Position numbers and translations under genes: made by a program. Shown piece after piece: positions 54,028 through 63,850 of a stretch of 64,000 bases of DNA. The stretch covers positions 2,170,001 to 2,234,000 of the forward strand of contig NZ_LN879502.1 in NCBI RefSeq assembly GCF_001499655.1. Direction: 5' to 3'. Each line of letters begins with the position of its first letter. The stretch's first letter is position 1. The notes under the pieces were generated by a model. The model had not been told where the DNA came from. It searched no databases and saw nothing but the letters and a program-made list of their open reading frames with translations. The DNA comes from Candidatus Protochlamydia naegleriophila. Lineage in GTDB: Bacteria > Chlamydiota > Chlamydiia > Chlamydiales > Parachlamydiaceae.

Positions 54028-54747
54028 ATGGAGTTTATTTATAAAACAACAAACTATTTATCAACTTTTTCTCTCTTGTCAATTCATTCTAAAAGAGTTG
54101 TACCAGAGCCTTCGCGTTCCATTCATGAATTACCAGATGATCTGCTTTGTGAAATTTTTCAATTTCTGGCGCTTCAAAGCGTAGATGCAGTGAATAAGAC
54201 GTGTAAGCGCTGGCATGCCTTTGTACAGAACCCCAAGATGCCTGTGGAGTCTTTTAGTTCATTTAAGTTTTTCCAAAGCGTAGCCAAGCAAATTGAATCG
54301 AATATTCAAATCCATATAAGTATCAGACATAGTTTTGTAGAGCTTCTTCCAGATTTCGCCCATCCCTTTTATCAGTATTCAGTCTATCGCATCGTGAAGC
54401 AAAACGAAAATGGAATAGTAGAAGCAAGCTATGCTGTTAGCAAACTAAGTGATTCAATTGCAAACGAAGTCATTGCGCATAGCTTGTTGCCGGAACCGTC
54501 TTTATCAGCACCTTCGATCATGACCGTTCGGAAAATCTGCCAATTCAAGGAAAAAGTAAAAGGTCTGATCACTTGCGATCTTCTTTCTATAGAGCGGACA
54601 AGCGGGATTGAATTGGAGTTCATGTGTTCCGATCTTTCCTCATTTGATAAGGAAGCCATTACCTGTATAATCAAGAGGACCAATACAGTTGCAGAAGTAT
54701 TTTGGTATCTCGAATCATTCAAATTCATGTGTACCTATTTTTGCTGA
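54028..54747 (+). CDS. F-box protein 2
   Basis: 239 aa, with the F-box at about 32-68 (IHELPDDLLCEIFQFL, VDAVNKTCKRWHAFVQNPK), the best match to the consensus of the three. The post-F-box segment ESFSSFKFFQSVAKQIESNI and the C-terminal region GIELEFMCSDLSSFDKEAIT correspond to those of the neighbours. The end (FWYLESFKFMCTYF) is an unusual aromatic tail. Start follows AACTAAGGTATTT. It is separated by 141 bases from copy 1 and 67 bases from copy 3, same strand, so one transcript is possible. Confidence 0.8.
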   Translation: MEFIYKTTNYLSTFSLLSIHSKRVVPEPSRSIHELPDDLLCEIFQFLALQSVDAVNKTCKRWHAFVQNPKMPVESFSSFKFFQSVAKQIESNIQIHISIRHSFVELLPDFAHPFYQYSVYRIVKQNENGIVEASYAVSKLSDSIANEVIAHSLLPEPSLSAPSIMTVRKICQFKEKVKGLITCDLLSIERTSGIELEFMCSDLSSFDKEAITCIIKRTNTVAEVFWYLESFKFMCTYFC

Positions 54748-54814
54748 TGCTACATACTCGGCCAAACAGCAAACAATTTTTCCAAGCTGTAAAAAAATAG
54801 TATCAAAGCTTGAA

Positions 54815-55453
54815 ATGACAATTACGCACAAATATATCCATTTATCTTATTATAGAATCCCGACATCCGCCAATGTTGAAGAGAAACAACCTGCCATTTG
54901 CGAATTGTCAGATGACTTGCTCCTACAAATTTTTAACTACTTGGGATCGCTACAAGATGTGGCGACTTTAAATGTCACTTGTAAGTACTGGCATTGGATT
55001 GCTCTCCATCACCGCGATGATCTTCCCCTCTTTGCCACTTTCCAACTTTTTAAGCCTTTGCTAAAAAAGATAGAGATGTTAAAGCTCATGCCGATTCAAC
55101 CTTTTGCAGAGCGTTTTACTATCATCATCAAGAAAAATACGAGTGAAATTGGAGAAAAAACGTTGACGGCCCATAAGGTCACTCGCTTCGAAGACAGCCC
55201 TGCATTTGAAGATTTTATAAATGACGGCCAGCTCATTTGCACATTTAGTGAAATAAAAAATGCTTCCCAGGTGACGCAAGAATCAGCTGCCATCGAGTTA
55301 GCCTATATAGATGATCTGATTCTTTCAGATTATGAACAAGACGCGATTACACGCATTAGTAAAAAAGTTGGCAAGGGGACCGAAGTAAAAAGCGGGCAAG
55401 AACAAAGAGAAAGGGTTAAAAATAAGCGCGCATTTAATTGCCAAGTTTTATGA
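54815..55453 (+). CDS. F-box protein 3
   Basis: The ATG 54815 is chosen because MTITHKYIHLSYY mirrors the MTIS start of copy 1; an ATG at 54689 would overlap copy 2. 212 aa with the F-box at 28-65 (ICELSDDLLLQIFNYL, VATLNVTCKYWHWIALHH), then LFATFQLFKPLLKKIE, and a C-terminal AAIELAYIDDLILSDYEQDA aligned with the same region in copy 2. The C-terminus is basic (QEQRERVKNKRAFNCQVL). The family appears to have a shared, undescribed domain of about 150 residues after the F-box that would choose the target. Confidence 0.78.
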   Translation: MTITHKYIHLSYYRIPTSANVEEKQPAICELSDDLLLQIFNYLGSLQDVATLNVTCKYWHWIALHHRDDLPLFATFQLFKPLLKKIEMLKLMPIQPFAERFTIIIKKNTSEIGEKTLTAHKVTRFEDSPAFEDFINDGQLICTFSEIKNASQVTQESAAIELAYIDDLILSDYEQDAITRISKKVGKGTEVKSGQEQRERVKNKRAFNCQVL

Positions 55454-55524
55454 TCGCAAGCATGGCTTAAACAATCGAACTCGCAGCCTGCAACTCAGAG
55501 CTTTCACCCTATTCTGTATAGAAG

Positions 55525-55558
55525 CAAAAAAAACCATTCATTCGAAAAGAATGAATGG
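55525..55558 (-). terminator. Rho-independent terminator of dnaJ
   Basis: 10-bp perfect stem (55534-55543 with 55549-55558), 5-base loop, and a T8 run on the minus strand (A run at 55526-55533). Lies 34 bases past the dnaJ stop. Confidence 0.88.
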
Positions 55559-55592
55559 CTCACATCTTTTGCCCCATTTGGGTGACTATCGC

Positions 55593-56753
55593 TTAATGGG
55601 AAAAAAAGTCTTTGATCTTATCCAGAAAGCCTTTACGCTTTGGCAGGTTATTGGGCCCTTCCAGATCGCTAAATTCTTGTAAAAGCTCCTTTTGGCGCTC
55701 ACTCAAGCGAGTCGGAGTTTCGACAAACATTCGAACTAAAAGGTCGCCTTTGCCATGCCCATGTACATTTGGAAATCCTTCTCCTTTAACGCGGAAGGTT
55801 TTTCCGTTTTGAGTGCCTTCTGGAATAGTAATGCGGCAAGTATGGTTGGTCAATGAAGGCACTTCTTTTTTGCATCCGAGAGCCGCCTCAGCAAAGCTGA
55901 TTGGCAGGTCGAGCAAAATGTCATTTCCTTCGCGCTCAAAAAGCTCGTGCGTCTCGACATTGATAAAGACGTATAAATCCCCTGGTGGGCCACCTGCCTG
56001 CCCGGCATCCCCATATCCGCTCATTTTTAAGCGCATGCCACTGTCAACGCCAGCTGGAATGTGAACTTTGATATGTTGCTTTTCTTTTACAACTCCTTGC
56101 CCATGACAGTTCTTGCAAGGATCTGTAATCACTTTGCCTTCACCATGGCATTTAGGGCATGCCATTGTCATGCTGAAGAAACCTCTCTGTTCAAAGACTT
56201 GGCCTCTTCCATTGCACTCGTTGCACGTTTTGACACCCTGAGGAGAGCTCGATCCTTTTCCGCTGCAGGTTGCACAAGTAACGTAATTCGTAATAACGAG
56301 TTCTTTATCAACCCCTTTGGCAGCTTCTTCGAAAGAAACAGTAATATTGACTCGTTTGCTAGCACCTTGACGAGCACCTCTTCCAGCTTCTCGTCCGCCG
56401 AATTCGGCTCCGCCGCCGCCGCCGAAGAAATCGAAAATGCTTTCGCCTCCTCCCATACCGAAGGCGCCCATGAAGGTACGCAAAGCCTCGTCCATTGAAG
56501 AGAACCCTTGTCCAGCTCCTGGACCGGCCGCTCCTTGCAAGGCTTCTTTACCATAACGGTCGTACACTTGACGCTTTTTCTCGTCGCTCAATATTTCGTA
56601 TGCTTCCGATATTTCTTTAAAGCGCTTTTCAGCTTCCGCATCTCCTGGATTTTTATCAGGATGAAATTGGATTGCTTTTTTACGGTATGCTTTCTTAATT
56701 TCTTCCGGAGTTGCAGTACGAGCAACTTCTAAAATATCGTAATAGTCAGCCAT
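55593..56753 (-). CDS. dnaJ: Chaperone DnaJ
   Basis: Co-chaperone of DnaK. 386 aa: J domain with HPD (FHPDKNPGD), a Gly/Phe-rich region (about 75-125), the four CxxCxGxG zinc repeats ([32 protein letters not shown]) and the C-terminal substrate domains ([37 protein letters not shown]). It follows rpsU by 223 bases on the same strand, matching the chlamydial rpsU-dnaJ order I recall (CT342-CT341). The gap upstream has an imperfect inverted repeat TTTAGC/GCTAAA at 56838-56859. Confidence 0.97.
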   Translation of the reverse strand: MADYYDILEVARTATPEEIKKAYRKKAIQFHPDKNPGDAEAEKRFKEISEAYEILSDEKKRQVYDRYGKEALQGAAGPGAGQGFSSMDEALRTFMGAFGMGGGESIFDFFGGGGGAEFGGREAGRGARQGASKRVNITVSFEEAAKGVDKELVITNYVTCATCSGKGSSSPQGVKTCNECNGRGQVFEQRGFFSMTMACPKCHGEGKVITDPCKNCHGQGVVKEKQHIKVHIPAGVDSGMRLKMSGYGDAGQAGGPPGDLYVFINVETHELFEREGNDILLDLPISFAEAALGCKKEVPSLTNHTCRITIPEGTQNGKTFRVKGEGFPNVHGHGKGDLLVRMFVETPTRLSERQKELLQEFSDLEGPNNLPKRKGFLDKIKDFFSH

Positions 56754-56976
56754 AAGATCTACTACTTTGTCGTGAGGATTAATTTTTCTTTGAACTTCCG
56801 CTGTAAAGATAACAGGGAAAGACTTTTAAGACAAGAATTTAGCACCTTAACTAGCTAAACGCCAAAAAGAGGTGAAAAAATCAATCCCTTACTGAACGAG
56901 AAATAAAAACAATGTTTTTACATTTCGTTTAATAAGGGCGTAAGCTCAATAGTAATCAACTTAATGCAAGAGACTC

Positions 56977-57156
56977 TTAGCGTTGCTTTTTGTATTTTAA
57001 AGCGGCTTTAGACTTAGCACGTTTCTTGATAGAGGGCTTGGAATAGAAACGATGAGCTTTTACAGATTTCATGACCCCTTCTTTATCCAAACGCTTCTTT
57101 AATGCACGGAGGGCCTTATCAATCGAATCGCCTATACGAACTTTTACAAGTGACAT
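56977..57156 (-). CDS. rpsU: Ribosomal protein S21
   Basis: 59-aa basic protein: [20 protein letters not shown], then RRL-type [20 protein letters not shown] and a Lys-rich tail ending YKKQR. Typical S21 of the 30S subunit, which aids initiation. It is the first gene of the rpsU-dnaJ pair. A TATATAAG sequence near 57236 could be its -10, without a clear -35. Confidence 0.97.
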   Translation of the reverse strand: MSLVKVRIGDSIDKALRALKKRLDKEGVMKSVKAHRFYSKPSIKKRAKSKAALKYKKQR

Positions 57157-57352
57157 TGAGATAATTCCTAATTTCTAAGTGTTAAATTGTCTTGATTAGC
57201 CTAGAGAGGTAATCAATCAAAACTTTTTTCTCTTATATACAGATAGCAACAATGCTAACGGAAAGAATGATATTAATCAACACGAAAAGCATATACCCGA
57301 CATTCCTTTTAATGTCTTGGGAAAAAAGAGCTCAAAAAGGGACGGGACAATC

Positions 57353-58039
57353 TTATTCTTGCCCTTTCCGCTTATTCTTTTCCCGTTCAGCTTCTGTCTC
57401 TCTTAGATACAAAAGATCCAGATGTCCCCGCTGTTTCCATAATCCTTGCTGATAGGCTGATCGAATGCTGCGTGCCAAGGCCCAAGCAGCGGGAGCCTTC
57501 TCTTCCCATTCCCATGTTTGATCGGGATACAAGTGACTAAGCTTATTTTTTAGACTGTGACTTGAAGAAGAGACAAGGACTTTCACATCAGCCAAGCAGT
57601 CCAACTCTTCAAGCGGACAAATGAGAGGCTCGCTCAAGTATTGAATGCCTCTATCAGAATAGTATCCTTTGCGAATGTAGGCCCCGCCAATGCGCGCATC
57701 GATGATGGCTGCAAAGGTCACATTTTTCTGAGATGGCACAAATCCATCCAAACTTGGAACTCCAACCAAGGGGACATTCCAGGTATAAGCCAAGGTTTGA
57801 GCAACAGCCGCTCCAATTCGAATTCCAGTGTAGGAGCCGGGGCCGATTCCAACGCCCAAGCAAGTCAGGTCAGAGCCTTTCCATCCATTTGCCTGAAGAA
57901 TTGCCGCCAGCTTTGGCATTAAGAAGCGCGATTGGTTAGGACCAAAGGGAAGTTCCTCTGAAAAGAGGATTTCATCGCCTTGTACACCTGCTAGTAATCC
58001 CCGTTCGGTGCTTGTTTCGATTATTAAAAAACGAATCAT
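57353..58039 (-). CDS. tsaB: tRNA threonylcarbamoyladenosine protein TsaB
   Basis: Partner of TsaD in making t6A at position 37 of ANN-decoding tRNAs. 228 aa: FLIIETSTERGLLAG at the start is the ASKHA phosphate motif, LTCLGVGIGPGSYTGIRIGA is the hallmark loop, and FAAIIDARIGGAYIRK follows. C-terminal tail is charged (RETEAEREKNKRKGQE). The start overlaps the stop of the preceding dgt-like gene (TAATG), so they are translationally coupled. In C. trachomatis I recall a gcp/yeaZ-type gene at this place (CT343). Confidence 0.92.
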   Translation of the reverse strand: MIRFLIIETSTERGLLAGVQGDEILFSEELPFGPNQSRFLMPKLAAILQANGWKGSDLTCLGVGIGPGSYTGIRIGAAVAQTLAYTWNVPLVGVPSLDGFVPSQKNVTFAAIIDARIGGAYIRKGYYSDRGIQYLSEPLICPLEELDCLADVKVLVSSSSHSLKNKLSHLYPDQTWEWEEKAPAAWALARSIRSAYQQGLWKQRGHLDLLYLRETEAEREKNKRKGQE

Positions 58040-59208
58040 TATAATAACTCAATTTTACTTGGTACGATGACTTTTTCAAGCGTGCGAACAAAAAAGCTGT
58101 CGGTCATTCCGGCAATGTAATCAATGACCATTTGAACCGCGTTCGTTTGCGACAAGTACTTTTCACTTCTTTTTTGCAAGTAATGTTTCCAAAGATAGCT
58201 TTGCTCATTGTAGGCCCCAAGATCTTGAAGCAACCATTCAAATAAGATGCGATAACTATGCTTAATCTTGGATGATTCGACCTTTAACTTTGGATGGACG
58301 TAAATATGTTTAAAATTGAAGCGGCGTAAAATCCGTAGAGCTTCAAAGGACTCCTCGGAAATGGCAATGTATTCCTTGTCATAGCTATGGCGAATCACAT
58401 CTGCTGCCAAAAAGCCTAATATTTCACGATTCGTTTTTCCTAAGCACGTTTGGGGAACATCTTCACGATTAAGAATGCCCAAATTAATGGCATCTTCAAT
58501 ATCGCGCCCAATGTAGCTCATCGTATCGCATAGTTTAACTAGGCATCCCTCCAATGTTCCGGGCATGATATTTGAATCGGGATGCTCCTTCTTCAGCATT
58601 CTGTCTTTGAAGTGATCGTCCCACGTTTTCCCAAAGTTCGGAATTAAAATAGGGCCGCTCATTCCGCCATCATGGCAAAGAAAGCCATCATAGACGGCTA
58701 GTCCCAAGTTGAGAGGTTCGATTTCAGTGAACAACCGGCAAGATTGAGAAGGATGGCAAAAAGGACCATTATCGTATTCGACCGATAAAGCTGAAAGATA
58801 TCCCTCACCTTCGTGTCCAAATGGAGCATGGCCCACGTCATGACCCAGTGCAATAGCTTCCACCAAATCTAAATTAAGGCGTAGAATTTCTGCAATCCCA
58901 CGCGCAAAGCTACTGACAAGTTGCACGTGTAGGCTGCGATGAGTAATATGATCATTCTCAACTAAGTAGACGACCTGTGTTTTATCGACATAGCGGGAAT
59001 ATGCCTTCGAATGAAGAATGCGATCCACATCTCTTTTATAAGGCATCCGATGATCATCTTCCGCTCCTTCCAAACGGCAGTGATTCTTCGAAAAAGTTGC
59101 TCGTGCAAAAAGTGTTTGAGCCTCTTTTTGCTCTGCTATTTTGCGATAATGGGCAAGCGTATCGATAGCCAGTGTTTGAGGGGAAGAATCAACCGATGAA
59201 TGCGACAT
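58039..59208 (-). CDS. dgt: dGTP triphosphohydrolase-like HD protein
   Basis: Hydrolyses dNTPs to nucleoside and triphosphate, or has a related signalling role. The start is ATG 59208, seven bases after AAGGAGAG. 389 aa with DVDRILHSKAYSRYVDKTQV, the HD site HRSLHVQLVSSFARGI, GHDVGHAPFGHEGE and the later Asp in LCDTMSYIGRDIEDA. The pattern fits Dgt-like triphosphohydrolases (type 2, about 380-400 aa). Its stop overlaps the tsaB start. No allosteric or nucleotide-specific region can be judged from sequence alone. Confidence 0.88.
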   Translation of the reverse strand: MSHSSVDSSPQTLAIDTLAHYRKIAEQKEAQTLFARATFSKNHCRLEGAEDDHRMPYKRDVDRILHSKAYSRYVDKTQVVYLVENDHITHRSLHVQLVSSFARGIAEILRLNLDLVEAIALGHDVGHAPFGHEGEGYLSALSVEYDNGPFCHPSQSCRLFTEIEPLNLGLAVYDGFLCHDGGMSGPILIPNFGKTWDDHFKDRMLKKEHPDSNIMPGTLEGCLVKLCDTMSYIGRDIEDAINLGILNREDVPQTCLGKTNREILGFLAADVIRHSYDKEYIAISEESFEALRILRRFNFKHIYVHPKLKVESSKIKHSYRILFEWLLQDLGAYNEQSYLWKHYLQKRSEKYLSQTNAVQMVIDYIAGMTDSFFVRTLEKVIVPSKIELL

Positions 59209-59277
59209 AACTTCTCTCCTTAAGAAAGCCTTCAAGTAGGGGCAAAAAACCAGCTTTATATTTTGCAGATGCTTTTC

Positions 59278-59391
59278 AACTTACCTTTAGCAAAGTGGTA
59301 GCGGCCAAAAGTGTCCTCTGAATTCTAAACGCGTTTGGCACCTAAGAGGCCTACTCCCGCCTGCCTATTCCCATTTGTGCAATGGTAAGTT
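59278..59391 (+). ncRNA. Candidate structured RNA, low confidence
   Basis: AACTTACC (59278-59285) pairs with GGTAAGTT (59384-59391), followed by TTAATTTTC as a possible tail. Inside, AGCAAAGTGG partly pairs with CCCATTTGTGC and CCTCT with AGAGG, giving a long imperfect hairpin with a large central bubble, similar in outline to 6S RNA. TATATT near 59258 could be a -10. No coding potential. Could equally be chance structure in a non-coding gap. Confidence 0.27.
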
Positions 59392-59543
59392 TTAATTTTC
59401 TTATTCTCAAATAAATAGAATTTTGAAAGTAAAATAAGATCATAGCAGAAACGGACAAACAATGAAAGTCTAGTAGTCGTTGTTTTCTTAGGCTCCGCAA
59501 ATCTGCGGATTATGGACTGCTTGATCAGCTTCTTTGATTAAAT

Positions 59544-60810
59544 CTAAAGGTCATTGGTCATTTTAATGTTTGGAAAAGCAGCGGCAAAAAGCAGCTTTAC
59601 TTTTGCTTTATTATTTAACATAAATAAGACGGTCTCAATGAGGCGTTCTAAACGCTCTCCTATGACCCACCCTCTTGCAAACGATGAGAGAGCCCTGGCA
59701 AAAATGAACATTTCAAAAAAAACTGATAAACCTTTGATTGTTTTCCAATTCATTGAGGATAGCCTCTTCTGCTAACGCTTCGTCATCACTCGCCCCTCCA
59801 CGGTCTATACGGTCTTTACAGCTCTTGTTATAAGAGCAGGCCTTCGTACAAATCAAAATATAGCGCATTAAATAGTTATAGACGTGCTGCTGAATCTTTT
59901 CAGAAGGAAAATCAAAGACTAATTCATACAAGGCTTGAAAATGCTCTACTAGTTGCTGCAAAGCCCAATCGAGCTGTTTTTTTGTACAGACAAGAGATCC
60001 CCTGTTATAAACAACTTTAGACTCATTCTCTAATTGAAACCAGACGCACTCGTGCAGCTCAATGGATTTTTGACAAGCCTTTTGCCAACTCTTCTGGAAG
60101 AGCTCGTTTACTTGGGCTAAGTAGGCCTTAAAATCCCTTTTTGGATCTTATACAATACCGTTTTCCAACATGACCTTATTGGCAAAGCCATTCACTTATT
60201 TCCAATTGCTCTAAAAACCGTTTTTTGTATTGGATCATCATAAATATCTTCTAAAGAACTTTTAGGATCAAAGTCGAATCCTCTTGCTACAAGCCTTTTA
60301 ATGCGCTCAACCAACTCAACCCGCTTCACGCAGATTTCCTAAAATGAATCTTAAGCTGTTCAAAGTCTGCTATAATTTTAGGCTCCATAAGATCCTATCG
60401 AGCAGAGCAAAGCCATAATTGTGCTGGCTTCCCGAAGTAAATCCGCGCCTTTTCACCTCCTGTTTTCCCAATTAATTATAGCTCCCTACTAGGATTTATC
60501 TGATAGATCATTTGCAAGGCACGAAAGTGATTTGTTTGAGCAGACTTGGGCAGTAACGGGCTAAGCTGTCCATTAGCGTCCACATTCCCTTCTTCCTTTC
60601 CTTTTCTTTCAGGCTCCAGAGCTCCTTCATTTCTTAAACGCTGAAGGCCTTCAGAAAAAAGCTTAAAAGCAGCAGTGTCGATTGAAGTCTTGTCAATGCG
60701 CGTTTGTTGAATGAAATCAGGGAATAAAGGCTAAGACGGGCATGTGAAATTTGGTGGAAAACCAGAAAATTATCTTCAATTGGCGACTTGGTGAAGATAG
60801 ATCGACTCAT
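59544..60810 (-). pseudogene. Decayed gene of about 420 codons with a CX5R-like motif
   Basis: Pieces of one protein are spread over three frames. From ATG 60810: MSRSIFTKSPIEDNFLVFHQ; after a frame change near 60700 TAAFKLFSEGLQRLRNEGAL, ending in TAA at 60476-60478; then MEPKIIADFEQLKIHFRK from 60387; a shift to KRVELVERIKRLVARGFDFD ending at 60192-60194; a stop at 60148-60150 and the largest open piece (60147-59713) with NELFQKSWQKACQKSIELHE and YNKSCKDRIDRGGASDDEAL; a last shift to FARGWVIGERLERLIETVLF ending at 59544. CKDRIDR fits Cys-x5-Arg, as in PTP-type and inositol phosphatases. At least three shifts and several stops show it is dead. Confidence 0.7.
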
Positions 60811-61104
60811 TGAGATGATTTTTCGCTATCAATCTTTATTTCGAGCCTTCAAATTCTAAATGAAGGTCTTCGATTGAATAATTTCTCATAAACCTGTAAG
60901 CTAATTGCACTGGTAAAAAAAATACACCTATTTATGCAATTATTACCCTAGCTCACCATTGCATAGTCAAAAGACAAAGAGAGAGAATCAAGAGAATGTT
61001 GACAGACCAATGTTGGATGAAGGCAATCATTCTTTTCAAGCAAGCTGCTTTTCGCTAGTCGTCAAAGAAATCAATTAAACATCAATTTATTAGGATGATG
61101 ATAA
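60811..61104. other. Region between the decayed gene and lon
   Basis: About 290 bases that should hold the lon promoter. TAATTGCA (60902-60909) is repeated inverted as TGCAATTA (60935-60942). TTGACA near 60999 has no good -10. No gene seen. Confidence 0.4.
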
Positions 61105-63621
61105 ATGCTGGATCAAGAACAAGATGAAAATTCTTTAGAAACTGAATTCGAAAATGCGATGATGAGTTCGCTTGACGATACTCAGCTCAGCAAAAAGAAT
61201 ACCCAGCTTCCAGAGCAAATCCAAATTTTTCCGCTCGTTCGCCGTCCTTTTTTCCCTGGAATGGCAGCTCCCTTAGTCATTGAACCTGGTCCATTTTATG
61301 AAGTCTTAAAAGTCATTGCCAAATCAGAACATAAATGTGTGGGTCTAGTCATGACTCGCTCGGAACAGGCAGACATTTACAAAGTCGGCTTTCCAGATAT
61401 TTACGAAATTGGAGTCCTAGCCCGCATCTTGCGCATTATCCCCATGGAACAGGGTGGAGCACAAGTCATTTTAAATATGGAAAGGCGGATCAAGATCACC
61501 GAGCCGGTTGCAGAAACAAAAACGCTAAAGGCTCACATTTCTTATTTTGAGGATGATCCAGTTTTAACACCTGAGTTAAAAGCCTATGCAATTAGTATCA
61601 TTTCGACAATTAAAGAGCTTTTGAAGCTCAATCCCCTTTTTAAAGAGGAACTCCAGATCTTTTTAGGCCACTCTGATTTCACCGAACCTGGTAAGCTCGC
61701 CGACTTCGCTGTAGCACTCACAACTGCATCCAGGGAAGAGTTGCAAGATGTTTTAGAAACAATTGATATCCAACAACGCATTGACAAGGCCTTAGTTCTT
61801 CTAAAAAAAGAATTGGATATCAGCATCTTACAGAATAACATCAATCAAAAAATCGAAGCGACGATTAATAAAAGCCAGAAGGACTTCTTCTTGCGAGAGC
61901 AGTTGAAGACCATAAAAAAAGAGCTGGGCATAGAAAGAGATGATAAATCGCTTGACCGGGAAAAATTTGAATCGCGTTTAAAAGAGCGCATCGTTCCACC
62001 AGATGTCATGAAAGTGATTACTGAGGAATTGGAAAAGCTAAGCGTTTTAGATATGCAATCGGCCGAATATAGCGTCTCTCGTGGTTACTTAGATTGGCTG
62101 ACTACCATTCCTTGGGGCATTTATAGCCAGGAGCACCATAATTTAGAAGAAGCTGAAAAAATCTTAGCCCATGATCATTACGGCCTAGAAGATATCAAAC
62201 AACGCATTCTCGAATTTATTGGTGTCGGCAAACTAGCCAAAGGTGTGCGAGGTAGTATTATTTGCTTAGTCGGCCCTCCGGGAGTTGGAAAAACCAGCAT
62301 TGGAAAAAGCATTGCCCGTGCGCTTAACCGCAAATTTTACCGTTTCTCTGTTGGTGGTATGCGTGACGAAGCCGAAATTAAAGGGCATCGCCGTACCTAT
62401 ATTGGTGCGATGCCTGGTAAAATGATTCAAGCACTCAAGTATTGCCAAACGATGAATCCTGTCATCATGCTCGACGAAGTCGATAAAATGGGAAGAAGCT
62501 TCCATGGAGACCCAGGCTCTGCACTTTTAGAGGTGTTAGATCCTGAGCAAAATGCCGAGTTCTTGGATCACTATTTGGACGTTCGCTGCAACTTATCCGA
62601 TGTATTATTCATTGTAACAGCAAACGTGCTAGACACCATTCCCGAGCCGCTAAAAGACCGCATGGATATTCTCCGCCTGTCGGGTTATATCATGCAAGAG
62701 AAAATTGAAATCGCCAAAAAGTATCTCATACCCCGTAACCGCAAAGAAATGGGACTCAAGGCAGCGGAAGTTTCATTTACTCAAGAAGCACTGCGGACAA
62801 TGATCAATGGCTATGCGAGAGAGGCAGGTGTGCGCAACCTAGAGAACTTGGTCAAAAAAATCCTGCGAAAACTAGCAGTCAAAATTGTGCGCGAACAGGA
62901 AGATTTTGAAAGAGAACAGGCTAAAAAGAAAAAAACGGCAAAAAGCAAGAAGCCGCTGGCACTACCTCCTGTAAAACACTCGATCACGCCGCATAATTTA
63001 AAAGACTACTTAGGCAAGCCTGTTTTTTCAAGCGACCGCTTTTACGAAAGGACGCCCGTTGGAGTCTGTATGGGCCTTGCTTGGACAGCTCTTGGCGGAG
63101 CTACGCTCTACATTGAGTCTATTAAAGTAGCTGGCGAAAAGACAGTAATGAAGCTCACCGGCCAGGCAGGCGAAGTCATGAAAGAGTCTGCTGAAATTGC
63201 GTGGAGCTATGTACATAGCTCGATTCACAAATATGCCCCGAGCTATACATTCTTTGAAAAATCGCAAGTCCACATTCACATTCCTGAAGGAGCCACTCCT
63301 AAAGATGGACCATCTGCCGGCATTACAATGGTCACTTCGCTGCTTTCACTATTGTTCGATACACCCGTATTGGACAACTTAGGAATGACTGGAGAGCTTA
63401 CCTTGACGGGGCGAATTCTTCCAATTGGAGGAGTCAAAGAAAAAGTTGTTGCGGCGCGCCGTTCAGGACTGAAAACATTGATTTTCCCCAAAGATAATAT
63501 GCGGGACTATGAGGAACTTCCTGATTACATTCGCAAAGGTCTTGTCATCTATTTCGTTGAGCACTATGACGAGGTCTTTAAAATCGCTTTTCCTGGCAAA
63601 CAGCGAGTAAAACTTCTGTAG
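61105..63621 (+). CDS. lon: ATP-dependent protease Lon
   Basis: Degrades misfolded and short-lived proteins. 838 aa: N-terminal LON domain (IQIFPLVRRPFFPGMAAPLV), long helical linker, AAA+ module with Walker A GPPGVGKT at 390-397 and MLDEVDKMG as Walker B, and the protease domain with the Ser737-Lys780 dyad (KDGPSAGITM; GGVKEKVVAARRSG). A Lys-rich insert (EREQAKKKKTAKSKKPLALP) sits between the AAA+ and protease domains. Weak ribosome binding site (TTAGGATGATGATAA). The place next to tsaB, rpsU and dnaJ matches the chlamydial order I recall (CT341-CT344). A terminator follows. Confidence 0.98.
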   Translation: MLDQEQDENSLETEFENAMMSSLDDTQLSKKNTQLPEQIQIFPLVRRPFFPGMAAPLVIEPGPFYEVLKVIAKSEHKCVGLVMTRSEQADIYKVGFPDIYEIGVLARILRIIPMEQGGAQVILNMERRIKITEPVAETKTLKAHISYFEDDPVLTPELKAYAISIISTIKELLKLNPLFKEELQIFLGHSDFTEPGKLADFAVALTTASREELQDVLETIDIQQRIDKALVLLKKELDISILQNNINQKIEATINKSQKDFFLREQLKTIKKELGIERDDKSLDREKFESRLKERIVPPDVMKVITEELEKLSVLDMQSAEYSVSRGYLDWLTTIPWGIYSQEHHNLEEAEKILAHDHYGLEDIKQRILEFIGVGKLAKGVRGSIICLVGPPGVGKTSIGKSIARALNRKFYRFSVGGMRDEAEIKGHRRTYIGAMPGKMIQALKYCQTMNPVIMLDEVDKMGRSFHGDPGSALLEVLDPEQNAEFLDHYLDVRCNLSDVLFIVTANVLDTIPEPLKDRMDILRLSGYIMQEKIEIAKKYLIPRNRKEMGLKAAEVSFTQEALRTMINGYAREAGVRNLENLVKKILRKLAVKIVREQEDFEREQAKKKKTAKSKKPLALPPVKHSITPHNLKDYLGKPVFSSDRFYERTPVGVCMGLAWTALGGATLYIESIKVAGEKTVMKLTGQAGEVMKESAEIAWSYVHSSIHKYAPSYTFFEKSQVHIHIPEGATPKDGPSAGITMVTSLLSLLFDTPVLDNLGMTGELTLTGRILPIGGVKEKVVAARRSGLKTLIFPKDNMRDYEELPDYIRKGLVIYFVEHYDEVFKIAFPGKQRVKLL

Positions 63622-63630
63622 AGGTTAAAT

Positions 63631-63672
63631 GAGAATGACTTTGATTCATTTGAATTGAAGTCTTCTCTTTTC
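63631..63672 (+). terminator. Terminator of lon
   Basis: GAGAATGACTT (63631-63641) pairs with AAGTCTTCTC (63658-63667) with one bulge, followed by TTTTC, ten bases after the lon stop. Confidence 0.6.
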
Positions 63673-63850
63673 TTAGCTCAAGCCTCCGGATTCAGCATCA
63701 ACTCGTTTGGATGCCGTTTCATTGCAAAAGTTCTTTCCTAAATGAACTTCGTCTTGCATAATAAACAAGGAAGGTACTGCTTAATAACTTGCCTTATGCA
63801 AAAGCAGTTAATGGACAAATGAGAGTCTTTAAACTCCTCGGCGTCTAAAA

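Noticed and set aside
56838-56859. CIRCE-like heat-shock operator upstream of dnaJ
   Set aside because: TTTAGC/GCTAAA has only 6-bp arms with a 10-base spacer and lacks the ACTC/GAGT part of CIRCE.
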